Assembly (NCBI RefSeq): GCF_014268495.2
Contig: NZ_CP077087.1
Span: forward strand, 3,661,501 to 3,725,500
DNA from: Pseudomonas monsensis
Lineage (GTDB): Bacteria; Pseudomonadota; Gammaproteobacteria; Pseudomonadales; Pseudomonadaceae
Direction of reading: 5' to 3'
DNA: 64,000 nucleotides
Shown here: positions 53,221-63,122 of the stretch, piece after piece
How positions within the stretch are numbered: the first letter of the stretch is position 1
Layout: each line of letters begins with the position of its first letter
The notes under the pieces: model-generated
Databases searched by the model: none
What the model saw: the letters and a program-made list of their open reading frames with translations, nothing else
What the model was told of the DNA's origin: nothing
Program-made: the position numbers and the translations under genes

Positions 53221-53674
53221 GGAGCTTCATAGAACCCCTAGAGGTACAACGGGTACTTTCGTGCCAGCAGACATACCGGAACACAACACATCCAGATTAA
53301 AACGTTTTGGATCTGAGACTACTTCCGATCCAAAAAAACTGCCCAATGAGATGTCGAGCTTTTCTAGCCCTACGCACCCGCTAAAGTAATCAGGAGAGTC
53401 AAATTTTGCTACGCAACATTGGAGCTAGAGGGAAAATTATTTGCCAAGCTCCGTAATGAACATCAATTATAGGGGTGCTAGCCATTAATGATCCCACTGC
53501 GGCCTTCCGCAAGAGAATTGAACTAGGAACAGTAACACTCCAAAACCTCACGTTATACCTACTGATATTGCCAGCTAAAGTGCGCCATCCGCATCTATCA
53601 AAGTCGACTGCCTCAGCGGCTTCACCCCACAAAACTCCGAACAAAAAAACAAACATGAAATCTTTGATTTTCAT
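53221..53674 (-). pseudogene. Decayed third tip-adhesin paralogue
   Basis: The first 91 codons (signal peptide FMFVFLFGVLWGEAAEAVDF, then SRYNVRFWSVTVPSSILLRK and VGSLMAS) match the N termini of the two intact adhesins, up to PMLR. An internal deletion and frame change follow. In another frame, pilin sequence resumes as PDYFSGCVGLEKLDISLGS and FNLDVLCSGMSAGTKVPV, then ends early without the C-terminal ~70 residues. It lies between the two intact copies. The 215 bp from 53675 to 53889 contain no clear gene. Confidence 0.85.
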
Positions 53675-53889
53675 TTATTAATACTCAAAAAACAAAACAC
53701 CCCAGATCGCTTCGAGTTGACCGTAGATTACAAAAGCACTCCACCCAAGAAGTCTGTAGAAAACTTTGCATTGACTACCGCTTCAGCGCCGAGTCGCTCG
53801 ACAACGTTAGTTGTACCAAAACCAGTGCACAGACTGAACATTAATCAAGATCAACGCGCATTAAGATTTAACCAACACATGCATTTACT

Positions 53890-54882
53890 TCAGTTGTATT
53901 CCAGAATGTAATTCAACGTCGCGTTAGCCTTACCCGCGCGAATTTTTTGCGAAACCTTTTTCGCATACTCAGCAACAACGGGTAGTCGATAGATCTCTCC
54001 CTTGGATTCACTTCGCATCCATGTCATCGCTAAAGCATTACCCTGTGAGAATGGCAGCCTCACCCCCCGATCATTTACTAACAAGATATCGACGCCCTCG
54101 GCGCCCCCTGGGTCCACGTTCAATAGCCCGGCGCCATCAGAGCTGCCGTCAAAATAAACTTTAACCGGTACTTTGGTCCCGGCAGGCATACCGGAGCACA
54201 GCACATCAAGATTAAAGGATCTATTTTGAGTTCCTATTTCCGTTGCAAGCACGCGCCCCATAGAAATATTAAGCTTCTCAATACCAGTGCAACCGCTGAA
54301 ATAGTTTGTAGATTCAAACGTCGTGACGCCACTTATTCTGATCTCCGCAGCATTCCAACCATTAATTTGGTAATTAATTGAAAAATTCATTCTTACACCG
54401 CCAACTGCAACGTCACGCGAAGTTCGAACAAACTCCATTTTTATTTTATTTGGAACATTACCATATGTGCTAACACTGCTATTCTTGTACTCGGCAGATA
54501 ACGGCAATACACCCTTGAATAAATCCAGACTCAAGAATCTTACACCTACTCCAGCAATTCCGGTCTTGTAAACATTACTGAATCCATCCACCAGCTCTAA
54601 GCCCTTAAAACCAGCTTCTTCACGCAACATGGGATATTGTGGCCAAGGACAATCAACCTGCCGTTGTTCATTATGAACAACAAGCTCCGCAGAGCTGGCC
54701 ATCACAGATCCAACCGGAACTTTACGCAAATCCAATAGAGAAGGTCCAATAACAGTCCACGACCTCATGTCAGTGCCGCCGGGGCGGGATGTATATAAAC
54801 TCCAGCGACACACTCCGGCCCTCGCCTCAACGAGGCCTAAGATAAAAAACAGAACCACTAGAGAGCGAACTAAAAAACTCAT
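53890..54882 (-). CDS. Fimbrial tip adhesin-like minor pilin, paralogue 2
   Basis: 330 residues. The signal peptide SFLVRSLVVLFFILGLVEAR is followed by the shared adhesin domain (LDLRKVPVGSVMASSAELVV, ELVDGFSNVYKTGIAGVGVR) and pilin domain (YFSGCTGIEKLNISMGRVLA, VLCSGMPAGTKVPVKVYFDG, ANATLNYILEYN). It starts four bases from the usher stop, so it is the operon's primary adhesin. The spacing of Cys residues matches the paralogue at 52150. Confidence 0.87.
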   Translation of the reverse strand: MSFLVRSLVVLFFILGLVEARAGVCRWSLYTSRPGGTDMRSWTVIGPSLLDLRKVPVGSVMASSAELVVHNEQRQVDCPWPQYPMLREEAGFKGLELVDGFSNVYKTGIAGVGVRFLSLDLFKGVLPLSAEYKNSSVSTYGNVPNKIKMEFVRTSRDVAVGGVRMNFSINYQINGWNAAEIRISGVTTFESTNYFSGCTGIEKLNISMGRVLATEIGTQNRSFNLDVLCSGMPAGTKVPVKVYFDGSSDGAGLLNVDPGGAEGVDILLVNDRGVRLPFSQGNALAMTWMRSESKGEIYRLPVVAEYAKKVSQKIRAGKANATLNYILEYN

Positions 54883-54886
54883 ACAA

Positions 54887-57406
54887 CTACTCCATCGCCA
54901 AGCTTAAATCGCATGTAACTTTAACTTGGTCATACACAACTGATGGGTCGCGCTCAGGGAGTTTGTAGGGGACTGTGCAGTTTCCGCCGACCCAGTTTAA
55001 CGTCAATCGCCCGTGCTCTTTTATGCCAAACACCAATGCGCGTGATTGGTTGTCCACCACGGCTAACAATTTATTAGCCTCATCAAAGAGTTGTGCTCCG
55101 AAAGGCAGCTTTTTGCCATTTGCTTGAAGCAGGTTAAATTGTACGCGTCGGCCGCTTGAGGCTTCAAAGCTAGCCTTAACTACCGAACCACGCCGCGGGA
55201 CCAGTTGTTGCGAAGTTTCAGTGACATCAACATCGCTGCCCAGCGTCTGGGTATCAAGGTTTACCCAGTTGTACCGATAGGGCTGCACGTAGCTTTCGAT
55301 GGTGTATCCGGCGCTGTCAGTTCGAGCCGTAGAGCCTTCGACAGCCACACCTTTCACGTTAGGAACTTCGACAAGTGCGAATGTCTCACCCACCGGCTGA
55401 CCAAACGTCACACCGCCGCTGTGGGCCACCACCGAGCCGGACGCGGTCATGTCCAAATGACGGGAAGGGCCAGACGTTGAATAGTTCGCCGCCAGCTTTG
55501 CCGACGGCGCATCCCAACCTATGCCAACACCACTTGAGCGCTCGTTACCGGCCAGCCCGGCCTGAGCTGAATAGGACAAGGTGCTCTCATCGTTGAGGTA
55601 ACCCGCCACGCCACCTTGCAGGTTGTCCTGACCATTACCATCGGTGGTCAGGTTGCTGTAGAAACGTTGCGAACGGTTGCGGTCGCCGAAAGGAACGCTG
55701 ACCGAAAACGCCAACTGGTTATCCGAATCGCGTGAGCGATCAGCGCTTTGCGTGTGTGAGGCCGACACGCTGTAGCTCACCACGCCCACACTGCCGCTGT
55801 AGCCGACCTGCAATCGTCGAGTACTGCCGGCGCGATCCCAGTAGTTGGTCTCACCGGCACTGAGAAACAGCGAGCCGTTGCGGCCAAGAGTCTGGTTGAT
55901 GCTCAAGTCGAGGCGATGTTTCGGGCGGCCACGGTTGCTGTAGTGATTGGCGGGATCCAGTTCGTCAATGTGTTCGCTTAAGGTTCGATACCCTGATGTG
56001 GAATAGCGGTAACCCGCCATGGTGAAGGTGGTATCGGTCTTGCTCAGGGTTTTCGAGTACAGGAACCGCACACTCTGCCCTGTCGTCACCTGGCCGGAAT
56101 CTAGTCGCGAACGGCTGTTGGTTACGTCTACCGAAGTGCCCCCCAGCACGGAGTTCACACCCACACCTAAGTTAAGCGCGGTATAGCCATCGGTGGCCTG
56201 CGCGCCGCCATAGGTCGTGAGGTTATCGGTAGCGCCGTACACCGCCGTACCCTGAATCAAGCGTGGTGACACTGCGCCTTCATAGTCGTAGTTGCCCAGT
56301 GACAGGCTGTATTGAAAGTTGCCGCGGCGAGTCATCACCGGCAAGTAGGCGTACGCCTGGCTGTACTTACGTTGGCGGCCGTCGGATTCGATGATGGTAA
56401 TTTCCAGGTCGCCGTTAGAACCACCCGGATAAATATCGCGGATCTCGAAAGCGCCCGGCGAAACCGAGGTGGAGTAAATCACGTAGCCGTTCTGACGAAC
56501 TTCTACCGTAGCCTGGGTTTCGGCAATGCCGCGCACGACCGGCGCGTAGCCAGCCTCGTCATCCGGCAACATGCCGATGTCGGAGCCTAGCTGTACGCCG
56601 ATGAAACGACTGCTATCGAAAATATCGCCGTTGCTATAAAGCTGGCCTAGCGCGAATCGTCCCTTGAGAAGGGTGACATCGTGCTCCAGGTAGCTGCGGT
56701 TACTGGTAAAGGTCCGCGGTGTCCCGGTGCCTTGACTGATAGATGATTCATTGCGCAGTCGCCACTGGCCGATGTTCAGACCGTTGCGCAGGCCAAGGTA
56801 TCCATAATCGCTATTGAAACCGTTACCGGTATTGCGGCTGAAGTTCAATTGATAGCTGCTGAACACCGCAGTGATACCGTCATCCCACAGCGACGGATCA
56901 ACATAACCCCGGGCGCGACGCTGGATATAGGCTTGTGGAATGCTGACGTAAAGCGACAGCCTGGCCACGTCGACTTCGACCGACGCCCCGTCGATTCGCA
57001 ACAACTCGACCGCGTCGTCGTCACTGCTGTCTGGGGAGATAATCCCCTCTTGCTTCAGGCGCTGGATATTGACCCCCATATCGTGCAGCAGTCCAAGCGT
57101 CAGGACCGCTTGTGGGGCGGCGCTTTCGGCATCTGCGTCTACCTGGAAGGTAATCTCCTGCCGACGATCCAGACGCTGATTCAAATAAAGGTCAACGCTG
57201 TATGTACCTGGCACTACGCCGCTGGATTGTTCGAAATAACGTAGATCGATTTCAGCCCCCTTGTCCTTGAGAAACATTGGATTGAACTGCGCCGCGTTGG
57301 CGTGGGTAGCGCCCAATACACCCAATGCAGCCATATAGGAAAACAGGCCACTGAAGCTCGACTTTGAATGTTTTAATTGCTCGACGTGCGATAGGAAACT
57401 TTTCAT
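54887..57406 (-). CDS. Fimbrial outer-membrane usher (FimD/PapC family)
   Basis: 839 residues, within the usual usher range. A signal region ends ATHANA and is followed by the N-terminal chaperone-binding domain (FNPMFLKDKGAEIDLRYFEQ), the 24-strand barrel with plug (GAFEIRDIYPGGSNGDLEIT) and C-terminal domains ending in VTCDLSLAME. I start at ATG 57406, with AAGGA seven bases upstream; the frame also opens at 57442. It exports pilin subunits received from the chaperone encoded just upstream. Confidence 0.94.
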   Translation of the reverse strand: MKSFLSHVEQLKHSKSSFSGLFSYMAALGVLGATHANAAQFNPMFLKDKGAEIDLRYFEQSSGVVPGTYSVDLYLNQRLDRRQEITFQVDADAESAAPQAVLTLGLLHDMGVNIQRLKQEGIISPDSSDDDAVELLRIDGASVEVDVARLSLYVSIPQAYIQRRARGYVDPSLWDDGITAVFSSYQLNFSRNTGNGFNSDYGYLGLRNGLNIGQWRLRNESSISQGTGTPRTFTSNRSYLEHDVTLLKGRFALGQLYSNGDIFDSSRFIGVQLGSDIGMLPDDEAGYAPVVRGIAETQATVEVRQNGYVIYSTSVSPGAFEIRDIYPGGSNGDLEITIIESDGRQRKYSQAYAYLPVMTRRGNFQYSLSLGNYDYEGAVSPRLIQGTAVYGATDNLTTYGGAQATDGYTALNLGVGVNSVLGGTSVDVTNSRSRLDSGQVTTGQSVRFLYSKTLSKTDTTFTMAGYRYSTSGYRTLSEHIDELDPANHYSNRGRPKHRLDLSINQTLGRNGSLFLSAGETNYWDRAGSTRRLQVGYSGSVGVVSYSVSASHTQSADRSRDSDNQLAFSVSVPFGDRNRSQRFYSNLTTDGNGQDNLQGGVAGYLNDESTLSYSAQAGLAGNERSSGVGIGWDAPSAKLAANYSTSGPSRHLDMTASGSVVAHSGGVTFGQPVGETFALVEVPNVKGVAVEGSTARTDSAGYTIESYVQPYRYNWVNLDTQTLGSDVDVTETSQQLVPRRGSVVKASFEASSGRRVQFNLLQANGKKLPFGAQLFDEANKLLAVVDNQSRALVFGIKEHGRLTLNWVGGNCTVPYKLPERDPSVVYDQVKVTCDLSLAME

Positions 57407-57487
57407 AACGATATCCTTATGCGCAACGCGATCCCTGAGCATTTATCCATTAAATGAAAATTCAAGAGATGAGATTTACGCGCTTTT

Positions 57488-58204
57488 CTACTTAATAACC
57501 GCTTGATGCTTGACTAGTGCGCCATAATCATTGACGGACTCCCAGCGAACTTCTGCGCTACCAAAAGGTTTACCGGCAACACCTTTTACATTCATTTCGG
57601 AGTGACTTTCTGGGCTGACCATCTCCGTATCAACTGCGTACTCTTTGCCGTTGACTACTATCGACGCACTTGCCAGCGAAACATAAAATGCAGAGGAATT
57701 ACTGACCGACAACTTCGATTGATCTGAATCACTCACCCAGCCCCACTTGAGGTTTTCGGCCGACTCATCTGGTGAGCCTGGAAGTTTCAAAGGTCGATAA
57801 AACACTTTCAGCCGTTGGCGAAAGGCTACTTGCAGCGTGTTCTCCGAGTCCGACAACTGCGGAATTTCCTGAATGCTGAGCCAGTACACCGATTCACGGT
57901 CAACTGGCAATCCTCTGCCTTGGTAAAAAATGCGCAACGATTGCTGTTTTTTATAACTCAGGCGAGCAAGGGACGGCGTGATCGCAAAAGGAATATTTGC
58001 CTCGGCTTCGCCCGTAGCAGCTTCGATCCAAGACTGGATCATCGTGTCCTCAGCGCCCTCATTACGCACTTGAATGGTGGCTTCACGGTCGGACGCGGGG
58101 AAGATTATCCGCGTTCCGCTCACCTGGATGCCTGCCACACAAATACCGGGGCAGACAAACAGCGCCGCCAGCAGGAAGCAGCGTAAAACTAACGTGGCGT
58201 TCAT
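57488..58204 (-). CDS. Periplasmic fimbrial chaperone (PapD/FimC family)
   Basis: 238 residues with a signal peptide (LRCFLLAALFVCPGICVAG) and two Ig-like domains. Family landmarks are GTRIIFPASDREATIQVRNE, the subunit-binding strand YKKQQSLRIFYQGRGLPVDR, ESVYWLSIQEIP, and a C-terminal domain with SPESHSEMNVKG. It caps pilins by donor-strand complementation. It lies between the major pilin and usher genes. Confidence 0.94.
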   Translation of the reverse strand: MNATLVLRCFLLAALFVCPGICVAGIQVSGTRIIFPASDREATIQVRNEGAEDTMIQSWIEAATGEAEANIPFAITPSLARLSYKKQQSLRIFYQGRGLPVDRESVYWLSIQEIPQLSDSENTLQVAFRQRLKVFYRPLKLPGSPDESAENLKWGWVSDSDQSKLSVSNSSAFYVSLASASIVVNGKEYAVDTEMVSPESHSEMNVKGVAGKPFGSAEVRWESVNDYGALVKHQAVIK

Positions 58205-58248
58205 TCATAACCTCTTGAAGGCGGAGCATTACACTCCGCGCTGGACAG

Positions 58249-58839
58249 TTACTCGTAACTCAATGTGAAAGGCAGCGTTCCGAGAGCCGTGCCCACTTCC
58301 AGATCGTCGCCGTTGGCAACGTAAGCGGCACGCATGGTCAGGTTGGCGGTGTACTTGGCGTTCTCATTTTCACCGCTCTTCACCAACGCACTGGAGTACG
58401 CTTCGTTCGCGGAAAGATTGATAAGGTTGTTATCGGCGTCGTACATCCCGATGCCTACACCTTTAGCGGAACCCGTTGTCTTCAACAGACTATTGTTCTT
58501 CTGATCGATGCCGGAACCAGCCATCGGGTCAAATCCGAGTTTGACGGTGGTCAAACCGGCGGCGGTATTACCGCAATCCAGATTCAGGTTGATCGTTTTA
58601 CCAGCGGCAATCCCCCCACCTGCGGAACCAGTGAGAGAGTCCAGACTCACCTTGCCCAAGTTCACGTCAACGGTCTGATTGCCAACGCCCCCCCCAACAG
58701 ATGTACCCGCACCAGAAGATGCGACGCAGGAAGCGGCGATAATTTCGCCAGTGAAATTGATGGTGCCATCAGCTGCCAGCGCGGTATTAGCTAACGCACC
58801 GATTGCCGAAGTCAGCAGTACGAACTTAAGTGTTTTCAT
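58249..58839 (-). CDS. Major fimbrial subunit (type 1 pilin family)
   Basis: 196 residues. The signal peptide MKTLKFVLLTSAIGALANTA ends ALAA and is followed by DGTINFTGEIIAASCVASSG, the typical type 1 pilin start with the first Cys; the second is in LNLDCGNTAAGLTT. The C terminus ends GTLPFTLSYE with the penultimate Tyr. First gene of the chaperone-usher operon. ATG 58839 is used because the signal peptide begins there. Confidence 0.93.
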   Translation of the reverse strand: MKTLKFVLLTSAIGALANTALAADGTINFTGEIIAASCVASSGAGTSVGGGVGNQTVDVNLGKVSLDSLTGSAGGGIAAGKTINLNLDCGNTAAGLTTVKLGFDPMAGSGIDQKNNSLLKTTGSAKGVGIGMYDADNNLINLSANEAYSSALVKSGENENAKYTANLTMRAAYVANGDDLEVGTALGTLPFTLSYE

Positions 58840-58863
58840 TGGATGAATAATCCCTATAGGCAT

Positions 58864-59246
58864 CGCTATGTTGATTGGCGCTGAATAAAGCGCTGCTACA
58901 ATTTAGCCATACAAGCGACTGAGACATACAAGACGCAGCTTGTTCTCATCCAAGAATTTTCTCGAATCTAAAAACACTAATAAAAATTACACCTCCCGAC
59001 ACCCACGACATTTAAAATAACGACGCAATTCACAGCGCCTGAATTGGCTTCATACATCTAAAAAAGCGATTGAGCATGTTCTGAATGTCTACAGTCTATG
59101 TATTTTTTGAGCTGTAGCTGCTTCTCTCAAGATCAATACCGCAATTCAACCTCTCGATCTCATCTGACTGAGTGAATAAGGAAAAAATGTTTTTGAGGTT
59201 TCAAGTGCAGACTCCATACACCAGTTTTCTGGCCGGCAGCTATGGG
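58864..59246. promoter_or_regulatory. Presumed promoter region of the fimbrial operon
   Basis: About 380 bp of AT-rich sequence between the pilin and the IS. The composition (for example AAAAACACTAATAAAAATTA) is unlike the core regions. It should contain the promoter and the binding sites of the response regulator; no specific motif could be assigned. No gene is seen. Confidence 0.4.
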
Positions 59247-60906
59247 TCCAGAGTGTGTAAAAACGCCTTCGCGAACACTTGCTATGATTTCTGAGGATTT
59301 CATCGCAGGGATCGCCCATGAAGCGCTTTATCCAAGGTTAACATCGAGGCCAAGGCACCTTACTTCCCGAGAGCCTCGACGACTACGTCAGCGATACCAA
59401 TCCGGTGCGCGTAGTCGACGTCTTCGTCGACGAACTCGACCTGGTCAAACTGGGTTTTGACGGTGCCATTCCAGCCGACACTGGCCGACCTGCTTACCAT
59501 CCCTCGGTCTTGTTGAAGATCTACATCTACGGTTATCTCAACCGCATCCAGTCGAGCCGACGCCTGGAGCGAGAAGCCCAACGCAACGTCGAACTGATGT
59601 GGTTGACCGGGCGTTTGATGCCGGACTTCAAGACCATCGCCAACTTCCGAAAAGACAACAGCAAAGCCATCCGAGGCGTCTGCCGCCAGTTCGTCGTATT
59701 GTGTCAGCAGTTGGGACTGTTCGGAGAACATCTGGTCGCCATCGATGGCAGCAAATTTAAAGCCGTCAACAATCGCGACCGCAATTTCACCAGCGCCAAA
59801 CTGAAGCGGCGAATGGAAGAAATTGAATCGAGCATCAACCGTTACCTGACGGCACTCGATGCTGCTGATCGGCAAGAACCAACAGCTACCGAGCCCAGCG
59901 CCGTGCGGCTGGAAGAGAAAATCGCCAAGCTCAAAATTCAAATGAAAGAGCTTCAGGCGATCGAAATTCAGCTCAATGAATCACCGGATAAACAGGTCTC
60001 ACTGACCGATCCAGACAGCCGATCCATGATGACGCGCGGCACGGGAATTGTTGGCTATAACGTGCAGACAGCGGTCGATACGCAGCACCATTTGATCGTT
60101 GCGCATGAGGTGACCAACGTTGGTTCAGATCGCGATCAACTCAGCTCGATGGCTAAGCAAGCCCGAGAGGCGATGGCGTCAGATGCGTTGTCGATAGTGG
60201 CTGACCGAGGTTACTTCAAAAGCGAACAAATCCTGGCTTGTCACGATGCCGGCATCACCGCCTATGTGCCCAAGCCGATGACCTCTGGAGCCAAGGCTGA
60301 CGGGCGTTTCAATAACGATGCCTTCATCTATGACGCGGCAAAAAACGAATACATTTGCCCGGCTGGAGAGGCGCTGATCTGGCACTACTCCTACGTTGAA
60401 AAAGGCCTGAAGCTACATCGTTACCGGAGTTCGAAATGCCAGGGCTGCGCGCTGAAAGCGCAGTGCACACCGAGCACGGAACGACGAGTTCGACGCTGGG
60501 AGCATGAAGCCGTATTGGAGGAGATGCAGCTTCGGCTGAGCAAAGCACCGGAGATGATGCGAGTCCGAAAGCGGACGGTTGAGCATCCCTTCGGGACACT
60601 CAAACAATGGATGGGTGCGACGCACTTCCTGACGCGAAAGCTGGCCGGGGTGGGCGCGGAGATGAGTTTAAATGTGCTCGCCTACAACATGAAACGGGTC
60701 ATGAAAATCATCGGTGCTCACGGTTTAATGAAGGCGCTGTCGGCATAAAAAAGCTGATTTTGGCCCATCCCAGAGACTGTAAAAACAGCGTTGACGTGTT
60801 CCAGGTCGCGACTGATGCAATACGCAGCATTTGCCATGCGATCGTTCAGCCACGAACGTCAATGATCCAAGACGATGAGGCCTTGAGCGTTTTTACACAC
60901 TCTGGA
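59247..60906 (+). mobile_element. IS1182-family insertion sequence
   Basis: Perfect 20-bp inverted ends TCCAGAGTGTGTAAAAACGC (59247-59266) and its complement (60887-60906) enclose one transposase gene, about 1.66 kb in total. I see no target duplication in the bases just outside. The same left end occurs at 45937. Confidence 0.9.
59318..60748 (+). pseudogene. IS1182-type DDE transposase with in-frame stop at codon 8
   Basis: Translation from ATG 59318 reads MKRFIQG, then TAA at 59339-59341, and continues in frame HRGQGTLLPESLDDYVSDTN through the whole transposase. The normal family start MKRFIQGEHRGQ implies GAA changed to TAA. Downstream, VAIDGSKFKAVNNRDRNF and VSIVADRGYFKSEQ carry the catalytic Asp positions, and the C terminus includes VEHPFGTLKQWMGATHFLTR. 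A restart at GTG 59405 (VRVVDVFVDELDLV) would lose about 29 residues. Activity is doubtful unless the stop is bypassed. Confidence 0.88.
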
Positions 60907-61117
60907 TCGTGTCCTGCCTGTTACGGCTGATCAGGTTGGCTGCAAATCTCACTTCAGATGAAAGTCACTTTCCGTCAAGCGCAGTCTCTCGATTGCAGCT
61001 TGAAGTCTAGGGCGATCATGAGCCTACCCAGAACGCCAAATACCGGCCAACTTCGTTTCCGCAAATAAGTGGTCCGCCTCGAGGCCACGACTCAGAACGC
61101 CAGCGCGTTTCGCGCCC
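60907..61117. other. Gene-free gap after the IS
   Basis: Together with 60749-60906 (the inside of the IS right end) this makes about 370 bases without a gene. No hairpin, repeat or coding remnant was recognised outside the IS terminus. Confidence 0.6.
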
Positions 61118-61873
61118 CTAGAGTTGCATTACTGCGAGCGCCCTGCGCAGGGGCTCGTCGGATATCTGGATAGGACCATGAAATGGCACATCCATGTCCA
61201 AAACAAGGTAAACGGAAGCCGCAATGAGCAATGACGAGATGATGAACATTCCTGTCACCATCGAATTACGGGGAGCGCGGTATCCAAAACTGGCGAAAAT
61301 GAGCGTCAACCAAGCAACAAGCATCCCAATGAGCGGGCCAGGAATCGCTCCCTCTGACTGCTCGACGATCCTCCAGCGTTGCTCGATGAGCGAATGATAT
61401 TGCTGACGAATATCCTGCAGCATCGTTTCATGGTAGCGGTCCGGGGGCTTTATAAGAGCCAAAGACTTGCCTATATCATCCAGGTATTTAGCCGCCTCGC
61501 TGTTACGATGCTGCAGCGCCTCGTCTCCCCGATACGGGGTCTCGATAGCGCGCTCAAGATAGGTGATCAGGCGAGTTCGCGTGTCTTTTGCCGCATCGCC
61601 ATAGCCCCGCAGTGTCCGATCAAAAATGATCATGCTGGTTGCATACCCATGAAAGTTTGCGTCAATGGACTCGAAAGTGTTTTTGGCAGAATTAATCATC
61701 AAGCCAAAGACCAGCGATGTCATAACCACAAAAATGTTGGCTACCAGACGAATTACGGAGTTAGTGTCGTCATCCCTGTGGTGGGATGCCAGCTTGGGAT
61801 ACCACTGCATCATGAGAAGCGAGGCAGAAACGAGGCACCCAAAAATGGCCAGTGCGATCCAGAAAGAGTTCAT
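61118..61873 (-). CDS. DUF4239 (bestrophin-like) membrane protein
   Basis: 251 residues with four predicted helices, two N-terminal (FWIALAIFGCLVSASLLMM, LVANIFVVMTSLVFGLMINS) and two C-terminal (LIGMLVAWLTLIFASFGYRA, MFIISSLLIAASVYLVLDMD), around a cytoplasmic helical region. This is the DUF4239 layout, distantly related to bestrophin channels; the function in bacteria is unknown. It stands alone, without operon partners. Confidence 0.85.
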   Translation of the reverse strand: MNSFWIALAIFGCLVSASLLMMQWYPKLASHHRDDDTNSVIRLVANIFVVMTSLVFGLMINSAKNTFESIDANFHGYATSMIIFDRTLRGYGDAAKDTRTRLITYLERAIETPYRGDEALQHRNSEAAKYLDDIGKSLALIKPPDRYHETMLQDIRQQYHSLIEQRWRIVEQSEGAIPGPLIGMLVAWLTLIFASFGYRAPRNSMVTGMFIISSLLIAASVYLVLDMDVPFHGPIQISDEPLRRALAVMQL

Positions 61874-62176
61874 ACATCAGCGCCCTGATCAATTGGAGTC
61901 AAGTCTTGAAGGATAGACCGTTGGGCTCTCTCGGAATTCTGCTCGGCAGATACTGCGTTTGCACTTCGGCAATGGCCCCAATATGAGTTTGAACGCAAGC
62001 GCTGATCATCGGTAGATATTGGTCGAGCTCTGCCAATCGTTAGAGGCAAGAGATCACGACCGTACGCTTCTGGCCGATTGATGCCTGTCATCAAGGGCCG
62101 CAGTCGACCCAAAGCAGCCCTTGATGGCTGATTGTTGTCGTCATATGTTACGGGTATTCATGGAGGATTCTGACTG
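61874..62176. other. Gene-free gap upstream of the DUF4239 gene
   Basis: About 300 bases with no convincing gene. The segment CTTCTGGCCGATTGATGCC resembles sequence scattered in other Pseudomonas intergenic regions; nothing more was recognised. Confidence 0.45.
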
Positions 62177-62340
62177 ATGGCACGTGTGGGTTTGATACTG
62201 ACACCCGGTTTTGCGGACTGGGAATACGCTTTCATTGCGGGTACGGCCTCCCCTTTTACGGGATCGACGTTAGGTTTTTCGCTCCTGCTACGGGGGAATT
62301 TCGTTCGCAAGGTGGTTTGTGCATATTGAAGGCCCCGCAT
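62177..62340 (+). pseudogene. Decayed DJ-1/PfpI family fragment
   Basis: From ATG 62177 the frame reads MARVGLILTPGFADWEYAFI, typical of DJ-1/PfpI N termini. After a frameshift near 62245-62260 it resumes in another frame as YGIDVRFFAPATGEFRSQGG, again DJ-1-like. Sequence beyond about 62320 no longer matches the family in any frame. It is a short remnant with no catalytic Cys region, lying between an intergenic stretch and the LysE gene. Confidence 0.5.
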
Positions 62341-62492
62341 TTGAGCAGGCGCTCGCCCATCTCCGGTCATTCTTTAACAACGCCAGCTGCCAGCTACACC
62401 ATACTGTTGCGGCCAAATCCATCCCCACTGTACCTGCTTCTGCCTGACTACTACCGGTTAGCATCACGCCTCAGCCAAGGAGGTATTGCTCT

Positions 62493-63122
62493 ATGCCGGA
62501 CACCACTAACCTCTACCTGTTCATTGCTGCTGCCTTGATGTTGCTGATCGTGCCTGGCCCTAACATGGCTATCGTCAGTAGCCATGCAGTTGCCCACGGC
62601 TGGCGTGCCGGCCACGCAGCTGCACTCGGAATAACCCTGGCCGATGTGCTGATGAGCATCATGGTCAGTGCAGGTCTCGGTGCGCTGGTGATGAGTTGGG
62701 CGCCGGCGTTTGATTTGCTACGGTGGGCGGGCGCTTGTTATCTGATGTGGCTGGCCTGGCAGGCATTGAAGACGCCTCCTACGGACACTGATACGTTAGC
62801 TACACAGGCTTCGTTTCGGAAGATCGTGGCCCGAGCCACACTTAATAGCCTGTTAAACCCCAAGGCGCTGTTGTTCTTCATTGTATTCCTGCCGCAGTTC
62901 GTCACCGTGGGTGCCAGCAGCGTCACCTCGCAATTGATGTTCTTGGGTTTGTTGCTTGCGCTGATCGCATTGATCTTCCATTCCCTACTCGGGGTCTGCG
63001 CCGGACGTCTGCATGGGCGCCTCAGCAAAGGAATAATATCTAAACGCCTTGGTGCTTATGGCTTCGCTGCGGTAATGGCAGCTCTGGCGGCACGTTTACT
63101 TGTGCTTAACCGGCCGCTTTAA
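62493..63122 (+). CDS. LysE/RhtB family amino-acid exporter
   Basis: 209 residues with about six helices. The family signature is at the N terminus: LMLLIVPGPNMAIVSSHAVA, HGWRAGHAAALGITLADVLM, and later ARATLNSLLNPKALLFFIVF. It probably exports an amino acid or homoserine lactone-like compound. AAGGAGG is ideally placed before ATG 62493. Confidence 0.94.
   Translation: MPDTTNLYLFIAAALMLLIVPGPNMAIVSSHAVAHGWRAGHAAALGITLADVLMSIMVSAGLGALVMSWAPAFDLLRWAGACYLMWLAWQALKTPPTDTDTLATQASFRKIVARATLNSLLNPKALLFFIVFLPQFVTVGASSVTSQLMFLGLLLALIALIFHSLLGVCAGRLHGRLSKGIISKRLGAYGFAAVMAALAARLLVLNRPL

Noticed and set aside
59239..60914. A target-site duplication around the IS
   Set aside because: The bases immediately outside the two inverted ends (CTATGGG and TCGTGTC) do not repeat, so no duplication can be claimed.
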